Of a DNA stretch of 12,705 nucleotides, positions 1 through 6,485 are shown in pieces. The translations under genes and the position numbers were made by a program. The stretch covers positions 1 to 12,705 of the forward strand of contig JALLBK010000743.1 of NCBI GenBank assembly GCA_036940085.1, written 5' to 3'. This stretch comes from Discostella pseudostelligera (taxonomy: Eukaryota; Bacillariophyta; Thalassiosirophyceae; Thalassiosirales; Thalassiosiraceae). A model generated the notes under the pieces. That model was not told where the DNA came from. It saw only the letters and a program-made list of their open reading frames with translations, and made no database searches. The first letter of the stretch is position 1. The number at the start of each line of letters is the position of its first letter.

Positions 1-8
1 CAATTCAT

Positions 9-203
9 TCAGTTGTGCCTTTCACTCAGGTCCTCAGCCTCCAGCTCAAGACAAAGGCATCCTGATATGATGATCTTGTGTTTGGTTGTTGTGCGGATGA
101 ATGCATATGGTCCAACAAAATTGCTACTGGCTTCACAAGCCATTTTACACTCTGTTCGACATTGCACAAAGGATGGTTCATGGCAATCGGATGATTCTGG
201 CAA
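9..203 (-). other. Possible Cys-rich terminal exon or gene remnant
   Basis: An open minus-strand frame of about 64 codons ends in TGA at 9-11. It has no ATG at its 5' end; the frame opens at a TTG and is closed by an upstream stop. A TTGCCAG acceptor-like site sits at its start, so it could be the last exon of a spliced gene. The peptide has an ordered cysteine pattern (C-x7-C-x3-C-x3-C, then C-x-C near the end) and balanced composition, unlike the low-complexity frames nearby. I do not recognise the family and cannot find a convincing upstream exon. It may equally be a relic or chance. Confidence 0.2.
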
Positions 204-387
204 TAGCGGTGACGATCATATACACTTTGGGGGATGACAAAAGTGGACAATGAGATCAACTTATCACAACTACTACTACGAACGATGCCACCAGCCACCA
301 TGGAATTGACAATATTGTTGGTTGGGGGTAGAGACTCCCAATTGTGAAGAGGTTCATCACTTAATTGAAAATGTACTTCTGTTCAAA

Positions 388-519
388 GGGTTCACACTTG
401 AACTTGAGGTCACAACGATGGCTCTGATCTGCAATGATGACTCGTCAAAACGAGAACCCCGTCAGTCACAGTCGACATTTAATTGGTATCAAACTTGAAC
501 TTGAGGTCACAATGACAGC
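388..519. repeat. Spaced direct repeat, two 35-bp copies
   Basis: The copies are at 388-422 and 485-519, offset by 97 bp. They share a perfect 20-bp core, ACTTGAACTTGAGGTCACAA (396-415 and 493-512), and about 29 of 35 positions overall. The repeat lies far upstream of the metalloprotease gene in otherwise non-coding sequence. Function unknown; it could be a decayed tandem duplication or a duplicated regulatory element. Confidence 0.7.
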
Positions 520-1148
520 CATGACATCATCAATGAAGTTCTGCAATATTTTTTTATTTTTTGCACGCAGTTCGCGAGCACCAGCCCGGCGCCCCCCTTT
601 TCCCCGCTGCCCGCTGCCCCGTAGCCCTATTTTCCCTCATCTCGGCTCGACTCACGCTGGGCTCGACAAAATTTCAGGGAAATTTTCATCGCGTCCGATT
701 GTAGCCAAATCCTGCCACCCCTACGCTACGAACTCTAATCGAAGCATTCATGCAAGATCCCTCTCCTCCTCCTCATCCTCCTCCCTCTTGCTCCCACCGT
801 CTTTGAATGAACGGACGAAGAGAATCGTCATGTTGTCTGTTTTTTCATCCTTCTTGTCAAAAAAGGCACAGACGAAGAAAACGAGGGCACAAGCAAAAAA
901 ATTCACCAGCAACCACAACATCATCATCATCATCATCTACTCTTGTCCGTGCATCTACCCGACGACCTCCAGAGTCAACAGTTTCATTGGTACTCCTCCC
1001 ATTCGACTGCAGTGCACTGCCTCTTCAAGAGTTACTAAGGAGTGAGGGAAGCCTACGATAATACTATCAATAGAATCGCTTGTCGAGTATAAGTGTCACC
1101 TTCGCAACCAACATCGACCATCAATACCTCCCGCTGCCGAAATAAATT
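520..1148 (+). other. Non-coding upstream/5' leader region of the metalloprotease
   Basis: There is no recognisable gene here. The stretch holds a C-rich segment near 585-640, a CTC/TCC-rich pyrimidine tract near 757-797 and a (CAT)6 microsatellite at 919-936. Frames that stay open (for example 434-1045 on the plus strand) encode Ser/Arg/Pro/Ile low complexity with no domain. The last bases before the 1149 ATG are A-rich (GAAATAAATT), a plausible eukaryotic start context. Confidence 0.55.
919..936. repeat. (CAT)6 microsatellite
   Basis: Six perfect CAT units in the region upstream of the metalloprotease. Read on the minus strand they give a run of ATG codons, which produces a spurious poly-Met frame. 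Confidence 0.85.
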
Positions 1149-2927
1149 ATGATCCCTACCCGAACAATCGTTGGTGTCGACACTGATCGCGACGAGGAGC
1201 TCGCTCGAGCCCTCCAAGCACAGTTTCGAATTGAGGCAGAAGCAGCATCATCGGCGTCGGCGCGGCTACCGGCTACACCAACACAGCCAAGCCGCAGTAG
1301 CATGGGCAATCACAACAGCAATACTACTGGAACAACAAGCGGTAGTGTTGCTAGATCTAATTATGGAGCACGTCCTCATCCAGCATCACGAAGCTACAGC
1401 GACAGCATGCCATCGATGAACTACGTCAGCCCCTCTTCTAGGCATAAACGGACCAACAGCGGCTCATCTCCCGATAATGCCCGAACAACATCGACAACCA
1501 CAACACCATCCTCTGCCTCGCCTTCCAATGATAGACAATACAGCAATCTCCTTTCCTTGTATGAATCACATCTACGCCAGCTCGAAGCAAACAATAACAA
1601 CTCATCTAGAAACTCCTCCGGTTTGGATGCTTTGGCGAGTGCACCACCCGCACCGTCTACATCTACCTCCACCAGATCATCCCCTCGAGGATCACCGAGG
1701 GGTTCTCCTCGGAATAGCTTTCACAATAATGTTTCCATGTTGGATGATGAAGCCATGGCACGTCGATTGGAGCAAGAGTTACAAGATGCCGAATTGGCTG
1801 CGAGTTTGGAACGTGCCGAACGTGCCGCCCCGGTGCATCCTACTGCTATATCAGTGCCCTCTGCCACTGTCGGCAATACTGGAAACAATAATACACCGCA
1901 ACTAGGTCTTTCTCAAAGGGATGGTAGGAGCACTACTACTCTTTCATCAGCGTCGTCATCTTGGAACAACTCCAACTCCTGCAGAGGCCGTACACTTCAC
2001 TTTGTACTACGCATGCTCGTCGTCCTACTAATGGCCGGCATTACCTTCATTGTTTACGTTGCCGTCTTTGGTAAACAAGTTAGTGATAGTCTCGATCCAG
2101 CCACTTGGCTTCCAGGCTATCCAGAAAGTGATCCTTCGTTAGGGTCCGTGGGGAAGAATGCCAAATGGATCCCATTAGACGGTGAAGTGGAAGGCAATGG
2201 TCTCACCCTATCCGTGTTGAACAATCTCGCTTCGGGGAGTGATTGGGATGAGTACTTCAACACGGCCATTTATGATTGGGACAATGGCACCCCAGACGCG
2301 GTTACATTTTCCCTACGGACTATGGATTCATATGATCCCGACTGTCAAGCCGTCCGTCGGGCTATGAAGGTGTGCAATGGCAACTACGGTCCTACCGATT
2401 GGCGTGGTGTCAATCAGATCTTATTACAGGATAATTACATTGTGACTAGTTTGGCCAAGATGAATGATTATTATTTGGAGGGTACTGATATTGCACAGAA
2501 GCAGTACACGATGTGTCATGAGCTGGGACATGGGTTAGGGTTGGGGCATGTCGATGAGAACTTTTACAATTCGGATTTGGGCAATTGTATGGATTATACA
2601 GAACGGCCTCAGAATAACATGCATCCCGATGATACCAACTATCAAGCGTTGGCGGATTTGTATGGAGTGGTGTATGTTAGTACGAGTGCGGAGATGGATG
2701 TTCCGGAAAATAGACTGTTGACGGAGGAAGAGTTTGAGAAGTATGCCTCTCATTTATTGGATCCGATTGAGACTTCATCGAAGTGGAAAGTGGCGGAGGA
2801 TAGTAATGGCACTAAAGAGAATGCACGCAGATCATCGAGGTTGCTTCTCAAGACGGAAACTACCGAGCATCACGAACGAGATCTTGGGAATGGTTATTCG
2901 ATTAGGACCAGTATCTTGCTCGCGTGA
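1149..2927 (+). CDS. Type II membrane metzincin zinc metalloprotease, 592 aa
   Basis: Predicted zinc-dependent endopeptidase. The catalytic motif HELGHGLGLGH occupies residues 457-467: His457, His461 and His467 would bind zinc and Glu458 is the general base. NCMDY at 479-483 supplies the Met-turn, so this is a metzincin (matrixin-like rather than thermolysin-like). The N-terminal ~280 residues are Ser/Thr/Asn-rich and probably disordered, with SPRG repeats near 178-190. One hydrophobic segment at about 289-307 follows basic residues and precedes the catalytic half, suggesting a type II topology with a cytosolic tail and a lumenal or extracellular protease. No pro-domain cysteine switch is evident. 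The tail carries a UIM-like stretch at 13-27 and a related Leu/Glu/Arg helix at 197-224. The ORF is uninterrupted and needs no intron. Substrate unknown. Other metzincin subfamilies cannot be separated by eye. Confidence 0.85.
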   Translation: MIPTRTIVGVDTDRDEELARALQAQFRIEAEAASSASARLPATPTQPSRSSMGNHNSNTTGTTSGSVARSNYGARPHPASRSYSDSMPSMNYVSPSSRHKRTNSGSSPDNARTTSTTTTPSSASPSNDRQYSNLLSLYESHLRQLEANNNNSSRNSSGLDALASAPPAPSTSTSTRSSPRGSPRGSPRNSFHNNVSMLDDEAMARRLEQELQDAELAASLERAERAAPVHPTAISVPSATVGNTGNNNTPQLGLSQRDGRSTTTLSSASSSWNNSNSCRGRTLHFVLRMLVVLLMAGITFIVYVAVFGKQVSDSLDPATWLPGYPESDPSLGSVGKNAKWIPLDGEVEGNGLTLSVLNNLASGSDWDEYFNTAIYDWDNGTPDAVTFSLRTMDSYDPDCQAVRRAMKVCNGNYGPTDWRGVNQILLQDNYIVTSLAKMNDYYLEGTDIAQKQYTMCHELGHGLGLGHVDENFYNSDLGNCMDYTERPQNNMHPDDTNYQALADLYGVVYVSTSAEMDVPENRLLTEEEFEKYASHLLDPIETSSKWKVAEDSNGTKENARRSSRLLLKTETTEHHERDLGNGYSIRTSILLA

Positions 2928-3199
2928 CGCATCATCAGAGACCTCGATCCGTTAAACTGATGCCCCGATGATGGCAGCGGTTTATTTTGCAGGTTTGACC
3001 ATAGACAGGGATGAACATTAAAAGAGAGTTGGCGCGTGGGAATGCTGCCGATGCAAGCTGTTCTAACCGTAATGAAACTTGTAAATTTAAGTCCTCCGTC
3101 CTCCGATCGTAATCAACTGGCCTACCAACAATTAAAGTCGGTCTCGGATACTCTCAGGTTCTACTGAGATCGGATGGAACGGAATCGAAATGTATCATC

Positions 3200-4465
3200 T
3201 CATGGCCCCAAGTACTTTTCTTCCTCCAACACCTTCAATTTCGCTGTAGCATCTGCATGTTTCTCTTTCCACTGATGAATCTCCTTCTCCAACTATCTAA
3301 TTTGATTATCCTTCAATTCTAAGGAGGTTGTGGTGTCCTCACTGTCACTAATATCCTTCTTCTCGTTGTCTTTTGCATGATCGTTTGGGAAAAATAGCAG
3401 TGGGATCATCCCAATGATACACCCCACCGTCAGACCCGCTGCACAGCCCAGTTGGCCACTCAATCTCACGCTACGCAAACCCCGTTGCTCGTGAGTTAAT
3501 TTGGGCAAGGGTGGGATACTTTTCATTTTCGTAGATGAATTTTGCATGGCATCCTCTATGACGGTGCCTAGACCAACACCGCTCTAGAAAAAGGTCGGAA
3601 GCAGAGTATTCGGCATTAGTTAATGGCATGAATCCGGCGATAATGAAAAAGAAGAAGTGGACTCTTTCAAGACTTACCCAGTTCGAAATGATTTGAATTG
3701 ATCGACAGAATCACAGAACATGCTGTGTCCCTGATCTGAAAATAACTTGTAGATGGAAACTGTCGGCCACCTCAGGAAGGTGATCGAATATGCCGAGAGT
3801 ACTAAGTGCCAATCCATAATACATATTATCATCATTGCGAAAGCTGCATGTCCTTGTCACCTTATTCCTATATCATAATTCTCGGTCACTTGGTCACCCC
3901 CCTAGGTATTGCATTGATCTTTGAATGGTTGGTTGCGTGAGAAATGCAAATGAACAACAAGGTAATCAAAGGAATGCAAACAATGTATCTCACCGAGGAT
4001 GGTTCCGTAGTAATCGCCACCGAATCACCCAATTGCAGGTGACGGGACGTATTTCCCACAATGGACCCAGACGGCGTCGTGCAGCTGCTGTAATATCAAT
4101 TTGCGCTTGGCCAAATCATCGAGAGAAACAGGTCCGGCACGCACATGGTGGACAATCCCAACGCTGCCCCAAGGTAGACATCGATGGCCTCCAGCTAAAA
4201 TGAGAATGGCATTGTCCATAATACCAAAGCCAACAAATGGGATGGCTTGATGAAGGGCGACTACATACAGTTAATAGTTCGTAGGTTCGGGCACATTAGC
4301 AACATGATTGTCGGGATAGATATTCTTTGAAAGTGGACTGACTACACTACTTCTCTTCTCGCTGCTGGTGCATCTGCAACAACTTTGTTTGTCATGAAGC
4401 CGCGCTCTGCGAAATACTAGCAGCCGTGACGCTAGAGTCGTCGTCGGTCGTCGTAGCGGTAGCAT
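3200..4465 (-). pseudogene. TMEM65: Decayed TMEM65-family gene (probable mitochondrial membrane protein)
   Basis: TMEM65 proteins are multi-pass membrane proteins; the human one is reported in the mitochondrial inner membrane. Here pieces appear in the correct order. An ATG at 4465 opens an Arg-rich presequence-like N-terminus. The hallmark LYVVALHQAIPFVGFG and MDNAILILAG follow, then (other frame) AIDVYLGAALGLSTMC near 4137-4190. After about 450 bp comes a QIISNW exon end near 3678-3695. A GT-AG intron at 3584-3677 (GTAAGT...CTAG) leads into SGVGLG and the last TM segment GLTVGCIIGMIPLLFF. Breaks seen: an in-frame TAA at 4271-4273 just before LYVV; a frame change near 4190 consistent with 2 missing bases; a second disruption near 4140; a TGA shortly before QIIS; and a TAG at 3293-3295 followed by 30 more coding-like residues to a TGA at 3200. 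Alternatives are sequencing errors, or a functional gene with an intron structure I have not resolved. Confidence 0.62.
3584..3677 (-). other. Intron in the TMEM65-like locus (94 bp)
   Basis: Donor GTAAGT at the 3677 end and acceptor TTTTCTAG at the 3584 end on the minus strand, phase 0. Splicing joins ...IISNW to SGVGLG..., matching the continuous Q-x-x-S-D-x-(S/A)-G segment of TMEM65 proteins. Its size matches the two introns of the nearby sulfotransferase gene. Confidence 0.65.
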
Positions 4466-4926
4466 TGGCAATTAAAGATGTAGCTCCAGCGGTAGATATC
4501 TACTGTGGTGGGGGTGGCTTGATGCATGTGTTTGTCCTACTACCTACTACGCAATCCTTCACTTCATGGTTGGCGAGTATGGTGACAATGTCGGCGACAT
4601 GTCGGCCCGACACGAAAATGATGTCGTCGATTTTGCCGACACGGGCTTGTCGCCCCGACATGCGACGTGCTGATTCGCTAGCTATTGACTTCCCGCCATA
4701 TTTTCCCACAGCCGACACGAACGACATGGTGCAATATCGCCGACATGTCTCTGCAGTGGACACTGTCTCACAGGAAACCATCAATACCACCACCATACCA
4801 CTTACCAATGCACTCATCACGTCGGCTGTCGGCTGCCGGCCTCCGGCCTCCCTCACCTCACTGCTTCATCATCTTCTCCTCCTCCTCGTTGTACTGTGCA
4901 CTTTGCACTTCATTCACACCATCGCT
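4466..4926. promoter_or_regulatory. Divergent leader/promoter region with CGACA/TGTCG cluster
   Basis: This region separates the TMEM65-like start (minus) from the PLP-enzyme ATG at 4927 (plus). Between 4589 and 4745 the pentamer CGACA or its complement TGTCG occurs 11 times. It includes a perfect palindrome CGACATGTCG (4595-4604) and a near-palindrome TGTCGGCCCGACA (4600-4612). A pyrimidine-rich tract near 4845-4890 precedes the start. The plus frame of the enzyme happens to stay open through here back to a GTG at 4426, but the peptide is unlike the family and I treat it as non-coding. Regulatory role is inferred from repetition and position only. Confidence 0.5.
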
Positions 4927-6435
4927 ATGGCCATGAGGAGCGGCACTGCTACTGGTAGTGCTTGTGCTCGTGCTATTGCTATTGCACAACATCGGCGCCC
5001 CCTCCCATGCAACCGTGCATCAGCATTGGTGTGTTACCATCCTGTCATGTTCACCTCGTCGTCATCACCATCGGCCGAGGACCTTTCGTCGAGTGGCGCC
5101 GGAAGCGCTGCATTTGAGTTGCGCCGCAAAATAGAGGAAAACAAATGGGAAGTCTCGAGTCGAGGGAGAACATCCATGGCAACACAACTCTCCCATGCAG
5201 GACTATCGAAGAATTATGGAGATGAAGATAATTCAAAGAAATTCAATTCTCCGTTATCACCCCCAATCGACTTGGCGACCACTTTTGAACGGCCACCAAC
5301 TGGAGAATATGGAGTTGATGGACTGATTTACTCTCGTTCTTGTAATCCTACTCGGAAATTATTAGAAGAATCGGTTGGGCGGCTAGAAATGAACTTTACA
5401 AAAAGTGATGCATCATGTGATCAAGATACAATAGCTCCCACATTTGCGTTTTCTTCGGGAATGGCGGCAGTGGCGTCTCTGATCCTGGCCTGTCCATCTC
5501 CAGTAAAGCTGCTCATACCGAAAGATGTGTATCATGGAGTGCCTACACAATTGTACAACTCGTTCAGTGCGCATGGAGTATCGCATGAATCGGTAGATAT
5601 GACTAATTTGAATGAATTACATCAAAAGCTTGAAGACAATGTTCGATCGGATGGGACTCTCGTTGTTTGGATTGAGACGCCATCGAATCCATTATGTCAG
5701 GTGACAGATATTCAAGCAGTGTGCAATGTTGTGGGAAAGGTTAGACAGCATAAAGAAGATGGTAGAATTCTGACGGTGGTTGACTCGACGTGGGCTCCAC
5801 CTTGTATTACGCTGCCATTGAGCTTGAGCGCTGATGTGGTGCTTCACTCCGGAACCAAATACTTGGGTGGACACTCAGATGTACTTCTGGGCATTGCATT
5901 GTGCTCACCAATAACGGAGAACGGTCGATGGATGGCAAAGCGTTTGAGGGCTGTTCAAACGAGCGTCGGAGCGGTGGCGTCGCCGCTTGAGTGCTGGCTG
6001 ACACTTCGAGGATTAAGAACATTACATCTTAGGGTTGAGAGACAATGCCAATCGGCGATGAAATTGGCTGAATATTTGTATGACCACAAGGACGTAGTCA
6101 AATGTTATTATCCAGGATTGAAGTCCCATCCAAAATACGCAGTTGCAAAGGAACAGATGAGCATGTTCGGTGGAATGTTAAGCTTCGAGGTCGAATCTGA
6201 GAAAATGGCCATGGCTGTAGCAGGTGCTGTTCATATCATTCGTAGAGCAACGAGTCTAGGAGGAACGGAAACATTAATTGAGCATAGAGCTTCGATAGAA
6301 CCTCCAGAGAGGCGAACAAGTCCTCCGGGGTTGCTTAGACTTAGTGTGGGACTTGAGGACGTGGAAGATTTGAAGCATGACTTGGAGGTGGCATTAGAAG
6401 TGGCGTCTCACATAGTTCACACTGCTACAGAGTAA
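4927..6435 (+). CDS. PLP-dependent cystathionine gamma-synthase/lyase family enzyme, 502 aa
   Basis: A member of the Cys/Met-metabolism PLP enzyme family (fold type I), which interconverts activated homoserine, cystathionine, cysteine and homocysteine. The family core runs from about residue 80 to the end. YSRSCNPTR starting at Tyr135 supplies the Tyr/Arg that contact cofactor phosphate across the dimer. SSGMAA near 176-181 is the phosphate-binding loop. Asp286 in VVDSTW should pair with the pyridine nitrogen. Lys311 in SGTKYLGGHSD is the Schiff-base lysine. Arg471 in LLRLSVG binds substrate carboxylate. All key residues are present, with no intron or frameshift. The start is the first ATG of an ATGGCCATG pair. 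The first ~45 residues are rich in Ala/Arg and lack acids, resembling a mitochondrial presequence; plastid targeting cannot be excluded. Motifs alone do not separate gamma-synthase, beta-lyase and gamma-lyase. It converges with the sulfotransferase, with 50 bp between stops. Confidence 0.88.
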   Translation: MAMRSGTATGSACARAIAIAQHRRPLPCNRASALVCYHPVMFTSSSSPSAEDLSSSGAGSAAFELRRKIEENKWEVSSRGRTSMATQLSHAGLSKNYGDEDNSKKFNSPLSPPIDLATTFERPPTGEYGVDGLIYSRSCNPTRKLLEESVGRLEMNFTKSDASCDQDTIAPTFAFSSGMAAVASLILACPSPVKLLIPKDVYHGVPTQLYNSFSAHGVSHESVDMTNLNELHQKLEDNVRSDGTLVVWIETPSNPLCQVTDIQAVCNVVGKVRQHKEDGRILTVVDSTWAPPCITLPLSLSADVVLHSGTKYLGGHSDVLLGIALCSPITENGRWMAKRLRAVQTSVGAVASPLECWLTLRGLRTLHLRVERQCQSAMKLAEYLYDHKDVVKCYYPGLKSHPKYAVAKEQMSMFGGMLSFEVESEKMAMAVAGAVHIIRRATSLGGTETLIEHRASIEPPERRTSPPGLLRLSVGLEDVEDLKHDLEVALEVASHIVHTATE

Positions 6436-6485
6436 TGTTCAAGAGAGTTGTTATTGGGCACCTTAAATAACAATCATTTAAAGAT

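Noticed and set aside
541..936. Possible minus-strand gene: poly-Met plus hydrophobic frame (748-936) and a GTGAGT...TTGCAG pair spanning 541-655 that looks like a 115-bp intron
   Set aside because: Joining the sequences on either side of the putative intron gives early stops in the frames tried, and the Met run is only the CAT repeat. At best it could be a leader intron of an unseen transcript.
434..1045. 203-codon plus-strand open frame upstream of the metalloprotease
   Set aside because: Composition is dominated by Ser, Arg, Pro and an Ile run from the CAT microsatellite, with no domain or plausible start context. It is most likely an open frame through low-complexity leader DNA.
4025..4219. 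Separate 64-codon minus gene starting MDNAILILAGG
   Set aside because: The first residues are the TMEM65 core in frame with the upstream AIPFVGFG segment; the rest is the product of the frame change, so it is part of the broken gene.
4426..4926. Extension of the PLP-enzyme frame to a GTG at 4426 (669 aa)
   Set aside because: GTG starts are not expected in a nuclear gene, the extra 167 residues show no family similarity, and the extension would cross the CGACA cluster and overlap the TMEM65-like N-terminus.
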